Source: DATBGO01 sp050011895 | GTDB lineage: Bacteria > Actinomycetota > Actinomycetes > Streptosporangiales > Streptosporangiaceae | Assembly: GCA_050011895.1 (NCBI GenBank) | Contig: JBEKIF010000008.1 | Coordinates: 91,811 to 155,810, forward strand | Length of the DNA stretch: 64,000 nt | Direction of reading: 5' to 3' | Shown: positions 1-8,987 of the stretch, piece after piece | How the letters are laid out: each line of letters opens with the position of its first letter | How positions within the stretch are numbered: position 1 is the stretch's first letter | Position numbers and translations under genes: made by a program | The notes under the pieces: model-generated | Told to the model about the DNA's origin: nothing | What the model saw: only the letters and a program-made list of their open reading frames with translations | Databases searched by the model: none

Positions 1-244
1 CGACCACCTTCGCGCCCGCGGCGGCGGCGGCCAGCAGCTCGTCAATGGACTCCTGCTTGGCTGCCTGGATGAACCCGCAGGTATTGACCAGGACCACGGC
101 CGCGTCCGCCTCGTCGGCGAGCGTCCAGCCCGCTTCCTCGAGCCGGGCCGCTAGTTCCTCGGAATCCACCTCATTGCGGGCACAACCCAGCGTGACCAGG
201 CTAACGCTGCGCCCGGCCGGGCCCTGCTCATGTTCGCTCGGCAC
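1..244 (-). CDS. rimO: Ribosomal protein S12 methylthiotransferase RimO (N-terminal part, runs off the window)
   Basis: Reading the minus strand from a GTG at 244 gives the start of a methylthiotransferase: SLVTLGCARNEVDSE followed by NTCGFI and a KQESIDELL stretch. The cysteines in LGC and NTCG are two of the three N-terminal cluster ligands of the MTTase domain. RimO adds a methylthio group to an aspartate of ribosomal protein S12 using two iron-sulfur clusters and SAM. Only about 81 residues lie in the window; the radical SAM CxxxCxxC motif and the TRAM domain are outside. The ARNEVDSE wording favours RimO over MiaB. Its position just downstream of the RodZ-like gene and ftsK matches the usual actinobacterial order. 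The exact start codon is uncertain because other GTG codons lie close upstream. Confidence 0.9.
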   Translation of the reverse strand, partial: MPSEHEQGPAGRSVSLVTLGCARNEVDSEELAARLEEAGWTLADEADAAVVLVNTCGFIQAAKQESIDELLAAAAAGAKVV

Positions 245-302
245 ACCGGCAGACTACGGTAAGTCAGCCGATGCGCGGCCTCCGGGCGGTGTCCCCGCGA
301 GG

Positions 303-1049
303 TCAGCCGACTGGCTTCTGGCCGGGTCCGAAACTGAGCGTGACCACCTGATTCGACGATCCGGGCGGTACCGCGTTCTTCCCGTTGACCGTCAGCGAGA
401 TGCCACCAGGATTGCCGATGATCATGCTGACCGCCTGCCGCTCCGTCCAGCGCCTGTCGGTGCCCGCGACCACGATCCCGCTGAAGATGGTCTGCCCGCT
501 GGTGGTGGTTAGGTCCACCCAGCAGTTCTCAACGGCAGTCAGGTGGATCACGACCTGGTGCGCGCCGGCTTGCGATACCGGCGACGGTGCCGACGCCGCC
601 TTCGGCTGCCGGCGCCCGGCCGATCCCGGATGGGCCGCCGCGGCCGACCGCGCCGCTTCTGGCGTTACGCGCGACGACGAAACTACATGGTAAACGGCGA
701 ACCCGACGATCAGCACAAGGGCCACCACCATGGCCAAACTCCAATTGGGCCTGCGCCGTTCCTTCAGCTTGATCGGCGTCGACGGTTCGAAGACGGCAGC
801 GGCCGTGATGGCCCGCGGCGCCCCCTGGGTCGCGTCGTACTCCCGGATCAGCGGCTCAGGGTCGGTCCCTACCGCCCCTGCGATGCTGCGGATATGGCCC
901 CGGGCGTAAAAATCCCCGCCGCACGCGGAGTAATCGCCGCGTTCGATCCCCCGGATAATTGTCTCCCTGATGCAGGTCCGCTGGCTGACCTGCGTAGTGG
1001 TGAGACCAGACTGGCGACGTGCCTCCGCCAGGGTGTCACCGATGCTCAC
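303..1049 (-). CDS. RodZ-like helix-turn-helix membrane protein with DUF4115 domain
   Basis: A 248-residue protein whose start I place at the GTG at 1049. A GGAGG sits 6 nt upstream (1056-1060), and the longer open frame upstream has no family similarity. Residues about 2-65 form a Cro/Xre-type helix-turn-helix (GDTLAEARRQSGLT, then VSQRT and IRGIERGDY). A basic stretch and one membrane helix follow (about 103-125), then a low-complexity linker and a C-terminal beta domain of the DUF4115/RodZ type (about 165-245, with NCWVDL and NGKNA). RodZ proteins link cytoplasmic morphogenesis proteins to the cell envelope. In actinobacteria this orthologue sits between ftsK and rimO, as here. Gap to ftsK is about 200 bp, so it may have its own promoter. 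Confidence 0.8.
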   Translation of the reverse strand: MSIGDTLAEARRQSGLTTTQVSQRTCIRETIIRGIERGDYSACGGDFYARGHIRSIAGAVGTDPEPLIREYDATQGAPRAITAAAVFEPSTPIKLKERRRPNWSLAMVVALVLIVGFAVYHVVSSSRVTPEAARSAAAAHPGSAGRRQPKAASAPSPVSQAGAHQVVIHLTAVENCWVDLTTTSGQTIFSGIVVAGTDRRWTERQAVSMIIGNPGGISLTVNGKNAVPPGSSNQVVTLSFGPGQKPVG

Positions 1050-1248
1050 GCCGCGCCTCCACTGCTCTATCGCACTGCGTGCCGCCCGGGGTGCGGGTAC
1101 AGTTTCCGGAATCTTTTTCCTGTCCCATGATCCCGCTGTAAGGGATCGGTCACTAAGTGTAGACTCCCGCCTTTCGGCCAGCGAGGACCGCGGCACCGTT
1201 TAGCGCTTGCAACCCCAGTATCACGGGCGCCGGGCAGCGGTCGCGCCG

Positions 1249-4065
1249 TCACGCGTCGAGGCCGCGTAGCGATGCCAGCAGAGCGGCCAGGTCGTCGGGC
1301 TTGACCAGGACGTCCCTGGCCTTGGACCCTTCACTCGGGCCGACAACTCCCCTGTTCTCCAGCAGGTCCATCAGCCTGCCTGCCTTGGCGAAGCCCACCC
1401 GCAGCTTGCGCTGCAGCATCGACGTCGATCCGAACTGAGTGCTGACCACCAGCTCGGCAGCCTGGATCAGGAGCTCGAGATCGTCTCCGATGTCCGCGTC
1501 GATCTCCCGCTGGCGTCCCTCGGGTGCCGTGACGTCCTCCCGGTAGACCGGCTCCGCCTGCTTCTTGCAGTGGGCGACCACCTCGCGGATCTCTTTCTCC
1601 GTCACGAAGGCGTTCTGCAGCCGCAGCGGCTTGCTCGCGCCCATCGGCAGGAACAGCGCGTCGCCCTGCCCGACGAGCTTCTCGGCGCCAGGCTGATCGA
1701 GGATGACCCGGCTGTCGGTCAGGCTGGAGGTAGCGAAGGCCAGCCGGGACGGCACGTTCGCCTTGATCAGCCCGGTCACCACGTCCACGCTCGGCCGCTG
1801 GGTCGCGAGCACGAGGTGAATCCCGGCCGCGCGGGCCAGCTGAGTGATCCGCACCACCGCATCCTCAACGTCGCGCGGCGCGACCATCATCAGGTCGGCC
1901 AGCTCGTCCACGATGACCAGGAGGTACGGATACGGCACGTAGACACGCTCGCTGCCGGGCGGCGCGGTGATCTTCCCGGCCCGGACCGCCTTGTTGAAGT
2001 CATCCACGTGCCGGAACCCGGACGCGGCCAGGTCGTCATAGCGGCGGTCCATCTCCCCGACCACCCACTCCAGCGCGTCCGCCGCTTTCTTGGGGTGCGT
2101 GATGATCTGGGTAATCAGGTGCGGGATTCCCGAGTAGATCGATAGCTCCACCCGCTTGGGATCGATGAGGATCAGCCGGACCTCATCGGGCGTCGCCCGG
2201 ACCAGGACCGAGGTGATCAGCGCGTTGATACATACCGACTTGCCGGCCCCGGTAGCCCCGGCGATCAGCATGTGCGGCATCTTCGCGATGTTGGCCACCA
2301 CCGTGCGGCCCTCGACGTCCTTGCCGAGCCCGACCACCATCGGGTGATGATCGGTCGCGGCCACCGGCGACCGCAGCACGTCGCCGAGGCTGACGATTTC
2401 CCGGTCCGCGTTAGGAATCTCGACGCCTATCGCGGACTTGCCCGGAATAGGCGACAGGATCCGCACGTCAGCGCTCTTCACCGCGTAAGCGATGTTCTTG
2501 GACAGCTGCGTCACGCGCTCGACCTTGACGGCCGGCCCGAGCTCTATCTCATACCTGGTCACGGTCGGGCCCCGGGTGAATCCCGTCACCTGGGCATCCA
2601 CCTCGAACTGCTCGAGCACCACCGACAGTGCCTCGACCATCAGATCGTTCGCCCGGGTCCTGGCTTTCGGCGCCGTGCCCGGCCGCAGCAGGGCGGTGGG
2701 CGGAAGCGTGTAGCTGGCATCGCTGGAGGAACTCAAAGTCAGCTGCTCAGCCTTGCGCTGTGCCTGGGTGCCCTCGTGCGAGCCCGGCCCGGCCGACCCG
2801 CCAGGACCCGCTGCCGCGCCCTCGTCGGACCCGAACCAGGAGCTGAGCCAGGAGGCCTCGGTGCCGTCGGCGGCCGCCCCCGGCCCGCCGTGACCCGCCG
2901 TGCCCGGCAGGCCCGTGCCCTGGTGGGCCGCTGTCGACGGCCCGAAGCTCAGCCCGTGCACCACGTCCGCGCCGGCTTCAGGCGTCCCGGTGGCTCGCGG
3001 TCTCGCCGCGGCTCCTGGTGTCCCGGCTCCTGGTGTCCCGGCCGGAGCGCCCGCGGCGCCGCGCCGGCTCTGGTCGGCGGCCTCGCGGGCCAGCAGCCCG
3101 CCGAGCAGCGGGGTGTCGTAGGGCTTCTGGTGCTCCCCCGCCTCGATGGCCTCCTGGCGCCGACGGCCGCCCCGGGTGAGCTGGCGGCCGGTCCGCGCCT
3201 GCCCGGTCAGCGCATCCGGATCACCGGTCCCGGCGGGGTCAGCCGGCTGTCCGCGGCGCACGAAACCGTGGACCTCGGCGAGCCGGCCAGGCACCCGGTG
3301 CAGCGGCGTTCCGGTGATGACCAGCAGCCCGAATCCGGTCAGCAGCGCGAGCAGCGGCGCCGCCACCCACGCAGTGATCGCAGCGACGAGCGGGGCCGAC
3401 ACGACGAAGCCAATGAGACCGCCGGCCTGCTGCATCGCGATCGCCCCTGCGGACGGGTACGGCGTGCCGTTGGCGATGTGCACCAGGCCGAGCGCGCCGA
3501 CGATCAGGGCCGTCCAGCCGATCACCATCCGGGCGGTGTCCGCGTTACGATCCGGGTGCCGCAGCAGGCGCCAGGCGAGCAGGGCCAGCAGGATGGGGAC
3601 GGTCCAGGCACCGGAGCCGAAGGTGCCACGGATGAAAGCGCCGAGCGGCCGGCCGATCACGTTACCGACCTTGAACCAGGTCACGGCGGCAGTGACGATG
3701 GCCGCGCCAAGCGCTGCCAGCCCCAGCCCATCCCGGCGGTGCGCCGGGTCGAGATCCCTGGCGTTGTGCCCGGCAGCCCGGGCAGCGTAGCCCGCCGTGT
3801 GCGCAAGGCCCATCCACGCCTCAGTGATCACGCGGGCCACCCAGTCAGCCAAGATCACGATGGGATTGGCTGACCGCGGGCGGCGGCTGTACCTGCGGCC
3901 GTTCCCCGACGTCCTCGTTGGGCGGCCGTACCGGGCGCCGGTACGCCGGCCTGACCGGGGGCCGGCGGCACGTGGCCGAGGCCGACTGGCGGTGCCTGAC
4001 TGCCGTGGTCGTCCGGAAGTCCCACCGCGCGGGCGCGCTCCGCCCTTGGGCACACGAGTCGCCAT
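1249..4065 (-). CDS. ftsK: DNA translocase FtsK/SpoIIIE
   Basis: A 938-residue septal DNA pump that moves chromosome ends through the closing division or sporulation septum. The start is placed at the ATG at 4065 (MATRVPKGG, the usual actinobacterial FtsK beginning) rather than an ATG 171 bp upstream. A basic N-terminus is followed by four hydrophobic segments (about residues 110-255), a long Gly/Ala/Pro/Thr linker (about 270-450) and the motor domain. Walker A is GATGAGKS at about 603-610, with LLVIVDELADLMM as Walker B region and LATQRPS after it. The C-terminal winged-helix gamma domain ends the protein (LRVGFAKAGRLMDLLENRGVVGP region). The linker contains small tandem units (GAGTPGAGTP; DNA duplication near 3012-3045), probably tolerated because the linker is flexible. 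Confidence 0.95.
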   Translation of the reverse strand: MATRVPKGGARPRGGTSGRPRQSGTASRPRPRAAGPRSGRRTGARYGRPTRTSGNGRRYSRRPRSANPIVILADWVARVITEAWMGLAHTAGYAARAAGHNARDLDPAHRRDGLGLAALGAAIVTAAVTWFKVGNVIGRPLGAFIRGTFGSGAWTVPILLALLAWRLLRHPDRNADTARMVIGWTALIVGALGLVHIANGTPYPSAGAIAMQQAGGLIGFVVSAPLVAAITAWVAAPLLALLTGFGLLVITGTPLHRVPGRLAEVHGFVRRGQPADPAGTGDPDALTGQARTGRQLTRGGRRRQEAIEAGEHQKPYDTPLLGGLLAREAADQSRRGAAGAPAGTPGAGTPGAAARPRATGTPEAGADVVHGLSFGPSTAAHQGTGLPGTAGHGGPGAAADGTEASWLSSWFGSDEGAAAGPGGSAGPGSHEGTQAQRKAEQLTLSSSSDASYTLPPTALLRPGTAPKARTRANDLMVEALSVVLEQFEVDAQVTGFTRGPTVTRYEIELGPAVKVERVTQLSKNIAYAVKSADVRILSPIPGKSAIGVEIPNADREIVSLGDVLRSPVAATDHHPMVVGLGKDVEGRTVVANIAKMPHMLIAGATGAGKSVCINALITSVLVRATPDEVRLILIDPKRVELSIYSGIPHLITQIITHPKKAADALEWVVGEMDRRYDDLAASGFRHVDDFNKAVRAGKITAPPGSERVYVPYPYLLVIVDELADLMMVAPRDVEDAVVRITQLARAAGIHLVLATQRPSVDVVTGLIKANVPSRLAFATSSLTDSRVILDQPGAEKLVGQGDALFLPMGASKPLRLQNAFVTEKEIREVVAHCKKQAEPVYREDVTAPEGRQREIDADIGDDLELLIQAAELVVSTQFGSTSMLQRKLRVGFAKAGRLMDLLENRGVVGPSEGSKARDVLVKPDDLAALLASLRGLDA

Positions 4066-4324
4066 GATCCCCACCGTAGCGAGCATTCCGGCGCTCGCGA
4101 AGCATCCACAGTCCGGCGTGTCGCGTCCCGGGCTGATGCGCTGCGGCCGGACATGCGCCCCCGCCGCCACCCGCCCGCCGCTGGTCTCGCCCGCCGGCGC
4201 CGTCGTGCCAGCCGGAACGTTCAGCCGCCCGGCCAAGGCGATTGCCCTGATTCGCTGATTCCCGGCTCCCGGGCCCCGGCTCCCGGACCCCAGCGCTCAG
4301 ACGTCGGCTCTCAGATCGCGGCGC

Positions 4325-6019
4325 TCAGACTTCGACGAGAACCGGGATGATCATCGGACGGCGGCGGTAGTTCTCATTCACCCAGCGCCCTACCGTCCTG
4401 CGCACGAGCTGCCTGAGCTGATGCACCTCGTTGATCCCGTCGGCGGCGGCCCTGGCCAGCGCCTCCTCGATCCGCGGGCGCACCTCCTCGAAGGCCGAGT
4501 CGTCGATGCCCGAACCGCGTGCGTGAATCTCAGGCCCGGCGACCATCTTGCCGGTCGTGGAGTCGACGACGATGACTACCGACACGAACCCTTCCTCGCC
4601 GAGTATCAGCCGGTCCTTCAATGACGACTCGGTCACCTCACCGACCGACAGGCCATCGACGTACACGTAACCGCATGGGATAGTTCCGGCGACACGGATC
4701 CGGCCGTCGATCAGGTCGACCACGACGCCGTCCTCGGCGATGACGATATTTCCCCCGGGAACGCCGGTCAGCGCGGCCAGCTCGGCGTGCGCCTTCAGAT
4801 GCCGCCACTCGCCGTGCACCGGGATGAAGTTGGCGGGCCGAACCAGATTCAGCACGTAGAGCAGTTCGCCTGCTGGCGCGTGGCCTGAGACATGGACGAG
4901 CGCGTTGCCCTTGTGCACGACGCGGGCGCCGAGCCTGGTCAGATCGTTGATGATGCGGGACACAGCGGTCTCGTTGCCCGGCACCAGCGAGGACGCGAGG
5001 ATGACGGTGTCGCCTTCGGCGATCCTGATCGGATGGTCCCGCCCGGCCATCCGGGACAGCGCGGACATCGGTTCGCCCTGCGATCCGGTGGAGATCAGCA
5101 CGATCCGCTCCGGCGGCATCTCCTCGGCCTCACGCGGCTCTACGATCAGGCCACCTGGCACCGACGGCACCCGCAGGTAGCCGAGCTCGCGGGCGACACC
5201 CATGTTGCGCACCATCGACCTGCCGACCAGCGCCACCTTGCGGCCGTGCGCCGCGGCAGCCTCGAGCACCTGCTGCACCCGGTGCACGTGGCTGGAAAAG
5301 CAGGCCACGATGATCCGCTGCTCGGCCGCGGCGAAGACCTCCGCGAGCACCGGCGCGATCGCCCGCTCGCTGGTCACGATGCCGGGGACCTCGGCGTTGG
5401 TGGAGTCCGCCATCAGCAGGTCCACCCCGTCGGCGCCGAGCCGCGCGAAGCCGCCCAGGTCGGTCAGCCGCCCGTCAAGCGGCAGCTGGTCCATCTTGAA
5501 GTCGCCGGTATGCAGGACCAGGCCCGCGCTGGTGCGGATGCCGACCGCAAGCGCATCGGGAATCGAGTGATTCACCGCGAGGAATTCCAGGTCAAAGGGG
5601 CCAAACGCCAGCTTGGTGCCCTCTGCCACCTCGCGGACGTCAGGCGTGATCCGGTGCTCGGTCAGCTTGCTCCGCACCAGTGCGAGGGTCAGCTTGGACC
5701 CCACCAACGGGATGCCAGGACGCCGGCGCAGCAGGTAAGGGACAGCGCCGATATGGTCCTCGTGCGCGTGCGTGAGCACCAGCGCCTCGACGTCGGCCAA
5801 GCGCCCTTCGAGCGCTGAGAAGTCGGGCAGGATCAGGTCGACGCCAGGCTGATCTGGCTCGGGGAACAGCACCCCGCAGTCGACCACGAGCAGGCGGCCC
5901 GCGTGCTCGAAAACTGTCATATTGCGGCCGATCTCGCCGAGCCCGCCCAACGCGATAATGCGCAGGCCATCGGCGGCGAGGGGCGGCGGCGGCCCGAGAC
6001 CGGGGTGCGGGTGGCTCAC
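4325..6019 (-). CDS. rnj: Ribonuclease J
   Basis: A 564-residue beta-CASP metallo-beta-lactamase nuclease that processes and degrades RNA with 5' exonuclease and endonuclease activity. The zinc motif HAHEDH is at residues 84-89, a second metal site appears in LHTGDFKMDQ, and the beta-CASP region includes SGHAPAGELL and PVHGEWRHL. The length is typical of actinobacterial RNase J. The start is a GTG at 6019 that overlaps the dapA stop by 4 nt (GTGA), so it is very probably translated by coupling to dapA. The C-terminal domain ends with IIPVLVEV, as in relatives. The dapA-rnj pairing next to ftsK is conserved in actinobacteria. Confidence 0.96.
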   Translation of the reverse strand: MSHPHPGLGPPPPLAADGLRIIALGGLGEIGRNMTVFEHAGRLLVVDCGVLFPEPDQPGVDLILPDFSALEGRLADVEALVLTHAHEDHIGAVPYLLRRRPGIPLVGSKLTLALVRSKLTEHRITPDVREVAEGTKLAFGPFDLEFLAVNHSIPDALAVGIRTSAGLVLHTGDFKMDQLPLDGRLTDLGGFARLGADGVDLLMADSTNAEVPGIVTSERAIAPVLAEVFAAAEQRIIVACFSSHVHRVQQVLEAAAAHGRKVALVGRSMVRNMGVARELGYLRVPSVPGGLIVEPREAEEMPPERIVLISTGSQGEPMSALSRMAGRDHPIRIAEGDTVILASSLVPGNETAVSRIINDLTRLGARVVHKGNALVHVSGHAPAGELLYVLNLVRPANFIPVHGEWRHLKAHAELAALTGVPGGNIVIAEDGVVVDLIDGRIRVAGTIPCGYVYVDGLSVGEVTESSLKDRLILGEEGFVSVVIVVDSTTGKMVAGPEIHARGSGIDDSAFEEVRPRIEEALARAAADGINEVHQLRQLVRRTVGRWVNENYRRRPMIIPVLVEV

Positions 6020-6948
6020 CGGAGCTTCACACCGCCCGCCACCAGATCGGCACGCAGCTGCTCGACCTCGGCCGGGGTCGCGTCGGCCAGCGGCGCGCGT
6101 ACCGGCCCGCCGGGGAGGCCGAGCAGTCCGAGCGCCGCCTTCGTCGTGATGACTCCCTGCGTTCTGCTCATCCCGGTGTAGACGGGAAGAAGCTCGCGAT
6201 GGATCGCCAGGGCCGTGGTGACCTCGCCTTTCGTGTAGGCGTCGATCATCTCGTGCAGCCGGTCGCCGGCCACGTGACTGTGGACGCTGACGAATCCGAC
6301 GGCACCGATAGCCAGCCAGGGCAGGTTGAGCATGTCGCTACCGCAGTAGTAGGCGAGCTGAGTGCTGGCCATCACCAGGGAGGAGGCACCCGGATCGTCC
6401 TTGGCGTCCTTGACCGCGACGATCCTGGGATGCTGGGCGAGCCGGATCAGCGTCTCGGTCGTGATGGGCGTGGCGGTGCGGCCAGGGATGTCGTAGAGCA
6501 TGACCGGCAGGCCGGTGGCATCCGCGACCGCGGTGAAGTGCCTGAACAGTCCCTCCTGCGGCGGCTTGCTGTAATACGGCGTGACCACGAGGAGGGCGGC
6601 TGCGCCTGCCTGCTCGGCCTGCCTGGCCAGCTCGCAGGTGTGCGCGGTGTCATTGGTGCCGACCCCGGCCACGACAGTGGCACGGTCGCCGACGGCCTCG
6701 ACCACGGTGCGCAGCAACCGGTCCTTCTCGGCGTCGGTCGTGGTCGGCGACTCACCGGTGGTGCCGCTGATCACCAGGCCGTCGCTGCGCATCTCGCCGA
6801 CTAGGTAACGGGCGAGCTTGGCGGCTCCCTCGTAGTCGACCGAACCGTCGCTGGTCATCGGCGTGACCATGGCGGTGAGCATCCGGCCGAACGGGGCCGC
6901 TGGGACGTCTGCAGCGCTGCGTCCCTCAGGCGTTGCGGTAGCTGTCAT
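6016..6948 (-). CDS. dapA: 4-hydroxy-tetrahydrodipicolinate synthase
   Basis: A 310-residue TIM-barrel aldolase that condenses pyruvate with aspartate semialdehyde in lysine/diaminopimelate synthesis. Seen in the sequence: GTTGES at 62-67 (pyruvate-binding threonines), the PYYSK motif with the proton-relay tyrosine near 125-126, YDIPGRT with the substrate-binding Arg157, and the Schiff-base lysine in VAVKDAK (Lys180). The start is placed at the ATG at 6948, giving the family length; the open frame continues 92 codons further upstream, but that part is Arg/Pro-rich and not DapA-like. No strong ribosome site precedes the ATG. First gene of a coupled dapA-rnj unit. Confidence 0.95.
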   Translation of the reverse strand: MTATATPEGRSAADVPAAPFGRMLTAMVTPMTSDGSVDYEGAAKLARYLVGEMRSDGLVISGTTGESPTTTDAEKDRLLRTVVEAVGDRATVVAGVGTNDTAHTCELARQAEQAGAAALLVVTPYYSKPPQEGLFRHFTAVADATGLPVMLYDIPGRTATPITTETLIRLAQHPRIVAVKDAKDDPGASSLVMASTQLAYYCGSDMLNLPWLAIGAVGFVSVHSHVAGDRLHEMIDAYTKGEVTTALAIHRELLPVYTGMSRTQGVITTKAALGLLGLPGGPVRAPLADATPAEVEQLRADLVAGGVKLR

Positions 6949-7328
6949 GTACCGAACGCTACCGGGCGGTGCTGCCGCGGGGTACCGCAGACGCGGTAGG
7001 CGCAAGCAATCTGCTGCGGGGCGAGGCGAAACGCAGGCGGCCCGGGCGGCTTGCTGAGCTCGCCCGGGGCCCTCGTGAAGACGCGGCGACGTGAGCTCGG
7101 GGGTACCCACGTCGCCTGCGTCTGTCTTATTATCGGCCACCATTGCACGTGCCGTTACTCGTTGCGCGCAATTTGTTATAGTCCGGCCCGCTAGCGCGAT
7201 CTTAAAACCACCCACCGGGCACACCTCCGGGCCGCCGGGCTCAGTGTGCCGGTGCCGCTGGTGCTGGACGATGCGGTTCCCACGGCCTGAGCCAGGGCAG
7301 CGCCAAGGACCCCTGACGGCCGTGCTCG
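6949..7328. other. Intergenic region upstream of dapA
   Basis: About 380 bp with no convincing gene. It must hold the dapA-rnj promoter on the minus strand. A relatively AT-rich patch lies at about 7120-7190 (containing TTATTATC and TTTGTTATAGTC), which is where a promoter would be expected, but I cannot define -35/-10 boxes with confidence. A hairpin near 7218-7250 is listed separately. Confidence 0.4.
7218..7250 (-). terminator. Hairpin downstream of the di-iron protein gene
   Basis: GGCACAC and GTGTGCC pair across a GC-rich loop that can itself fold (CCGGG/CCGGG elements). It lies about 80 nt beyond the stop codon at 7329 in the direction of transcription. There is no U-tract, so it is a terminator candidate only. 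Confidence 0.35.
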
Positions 7329-8366
7329 TCAGAACACCGGGATGATGTCCTCTGGGTTGATATCGGCCGACACGTCCACGCCTTTGATGTCGAGTTCGGG
7401 GATGGCCGGGAACTCGATGCCCCAGCGCTGGACGATCGTCCGGATCTTGGCGATGGCCATTTTCCAGTTCTCAGCCTGGTCCTCATACGAAAGCACGCCA
7501 AGCCCGGCCTTCCTGGCGTAATCCATCAGGATCCGGTGGTTGGCCAGGAAGTAAGGCGGCAGGTCCCAGAAGCCGTCCGGCGGTTCCCACAAGATCATCG
7601 AGAGGAAGATGAAGCCGGCCCGCAGCTGGCGGGTGATCGTTGCCCGCACGTCGTCGGTCAGGCCAGGCCATTCGTTCTCCAGGATCGTCATGCAGATCAG
7701 CAGGTGACGTGATTCGTCCCGGCCGATCCGCTGGAACATCTCGCTGAACACCGGATGGGTGGTGCCGGCCGACATGCCGCGGAACAACGTGGACGCCGCC
7801 ATCTCCCCCATCATGAAGCTGGTGAACAGCACCGGGAGCGAGTACCTGTCGACTGCCTTGGTGTAGCCGCCCCAGTACCGGCCGCCGTTGTGGTAGAGCC
7901 AGCCGATGTTGTTATGCGCAGCGTGCTCCAGGTCGGTCGACGGGGTCCAGTTCAGCGGGCCGCCCGGCCACAACGCCGCGATCGAGCGCTGGCAGCACTC
8001 CTCGTGGTTCATCTCGTCCCTGGTGATCGAGAAGAAGCACTTACGGACCGGGTCCTCTTCGTGCTGCTCGAACGCCCGGATTGTGGCGCGGGCGAAGACG
8101 GCCGGGCCGGACGCGTCGAAGTTGGCGAGCACGGAGAACCAGTACATGATCCCAAGGCGCTGCTCGGTGGTGAAGTCGTCGGCGCGCAAGCCGTCCCAGG
8201 GCAGGTCGGCCGGGTTCCACGCCATCAGCTTGGATTTCTGGTAGATGGCGGCGAGCTTCTCGGTCTCGACCCGCCATTCCATCGGGTAGATATTCGGCTG
8301 CGGGATTTCCGGCGCGGGCCAGAAACCGCCTTCGGGAATGACCAGGCCGTGATCTGGATTCGCCAT
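7329..8366 (-). CDS. Ferritin-like (R2/AurF-type) di-iron protein, putative oxygenase
   Basis: A 345-residue helical protein with two ExxH motifs spaced as in carboxylate-bridged di-iron enzymes: Glu118-xx-His121 (in RDEMNHEE) and Glu218-xx-His221 (in GRDESRH), with a further carboxylate at Glu188 (MMGEMA) on the intervening helix. These are the expected ligands for an R2-like or AurF-like fold. The substrate is unknown; relatives include N-oxygenases and desaturase-like enzymes. No signal peptide. The start ATG at 8366 has GGAG upstream at a good distance. Its 5' region carries a perfect hairpin and an operator-like interrupted palindrome, suggesting control by a TetR-type repressor. Transcribed away from the cobalamin riboswitch; a functional link to it is not shown. 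Confidence 0.6.
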   Translation of the reverse strand: MANPDHGLVIPEGGFWPAPEIPQPNIYPMEWRVETEKLAAIYQKSKLMAWNPADLPWDGLRADDFTTEQRLGIMYWFSVLANFDASGPAVFARATIRAFEQHEEDPVRKCFFSITRDEMNHEECCQRSIAALWPGGPLNWTPSTDLEHAAHNNIGWLYHNGGRYWGGYTKAVDRYSLPVLFTSFMMGEMAASTLFRGMSAGTTHPVFSEMFQRIGRDESRHLLICMTILENEWPGLTDDVRATITRQLRAGFIFLSMILWEPPDGFWDLPPYFLANHRILMDYARKAGLGVLSYEDQAENWKMAIAKIRTIVQRWGIEFPAIPELDIKGVDVSADINPEDIIPVF

Positions 8367-8409
8367 CTCGCCGCTCCATCCTGCTTGCGTTGCTCGGCGC
8401 TGGTGATCC

Positions 8410-8457
8410 GGCGCCTTCAGGCGCCGTGCGCGACGCTCACCTTATGACAGCGTAAGG
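8410..8457. promoter_or_regulatory. Leader hairpin and operator-like palindrome upstream of the di-iron gene
   Basis: GGCGCC TTCA GGCGCC (8410-8425) is a perfect 6-bp stem with a 4-nt loop. Next to it, CCTTATGAC AGCGTAAGG (8440-8457) is an interrupted palindrome matching at 6 of 9 positions per arm, the style of a TetR-family operator. Both lie 45-90 bp upstream of the ATG at 8366. No regulator gene is adjacent. Confidence 0.35.
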
Positions 8458-8530
8458 CAAAACATGCTCGGGGTCGTCATAGCGCCCCGCAGAACGTGGC
8501 TGCGCTGGCCCGGCGACCGCGCCCGAACTG

Positions 8531-8680
8531 CGATAAGGTACCCCTGTCCTGGGTCAGCCCAGGATGGCGCAGAGCCCAGCGAAGCCGGTGAGATCCCGGC
8601 GCTGTCCCGCAACGGTAATGCCCCGAGAGGGGACAAGCCCGGACGCCTGGCCCGCGCCGGCGATCTGTCCTCGGAGGAAG
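8531..8680 (+). promoter_or_regulatory. Cobalamin (AdoCbl) riboswitch
   Basis: The region contains the conserved core GAAGCCGGTGAGATCC, then GGCGCTGTCCCGCAACGGTAA (8581-8617 overall), and a B12-box-like segment AGCCCGGACGCCTGGCC (8636-8652), in the correct order for a cobalamin riboswitch. It lies about 75 bp before a good ribosome site and a short ORF that leads into a BtuC/BtuD-type importer. Such elements shut down expression of B12 uptake genes when adenosylcobalamin is abundant. The boundaries are approximate. Whether control is by termination or by masking the GGAGG at 8743 is not clear; the GC-rich stretch 8690-8740 could form the expression platform. Confidence 0.93.
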
Positions 8681-8753
8681 GGCGGTTCGTTCCGACGCCC
8701 CGTTCGCGTCGTGGCGGGCGCACTTCGTCCTCCAGGCCCGACGGAGGATGATC

Positions 8754-8987
8754 ATGCGAGTTCTGTCACGTCAGCCCAACCCCGCCTTTATCGTCCTCCC
8801 GGGCACCGTCTGCTGCCACCAGAGCGCGGCGGCCGCTGCCAAGCGGCCCGGCAGGGCCGGGCTGACCGCCGGCCGGGACGGTCACATCATCCTGCTCAAC
8901 CACGGTATCGCGTCCGGGTGGCGTCCTCGGGTGATCGACCTGCTGCGGACAGTGGCTGCAGCTCCCGCGAGGGATCGCGGCCAGTGA
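8754..8987 (+). CDS. Short ORF (77 aa) between the B12 riboswitch and the permease; function unknown
   Basis: GGAGG at 8743-8747 lies 6 nt before the ATG at 8754; an in-frame ATG at 8748 abuts the ribosome site and is a worse choice. The product starts MRVLSRQPNPAFIVLPGTVC, then has a C-C-H-Q segment, an Ala-rich stretch and a moderately conserved-looking middle (GHIILLNHGIASGWRPRVIDLLR). Its TGA overlaps the GTG of the downstream permease by 4 nt (GTGA), so permease translation is probably coupled to it. It has no signal peptide, no membrane helix and no domain I recognise. It may be a real small protein (for example a cobalamin- or metal-related accessory factor, given Cys-Cys-His) or a translated leader that passes the riboswitch decision to the permease. 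Confidence 0.5.
   Translation: MRVLSRQPNPAFIVLPGTVCCHQSAAAAAKRPGRAGLTAGRDGHIILLNHGIASGWRPRVIDLLRTVAAAPARDRGQ

Noticed and set aside
2272..3873. 533-residue plus-strand open frame opposite ftsK
   Set aside because: Arg/Gly/Pro/His-rich shadow of a GC-rich gene; no domain, no ribosome site, and the opposite strand encodes a complete FtsK.
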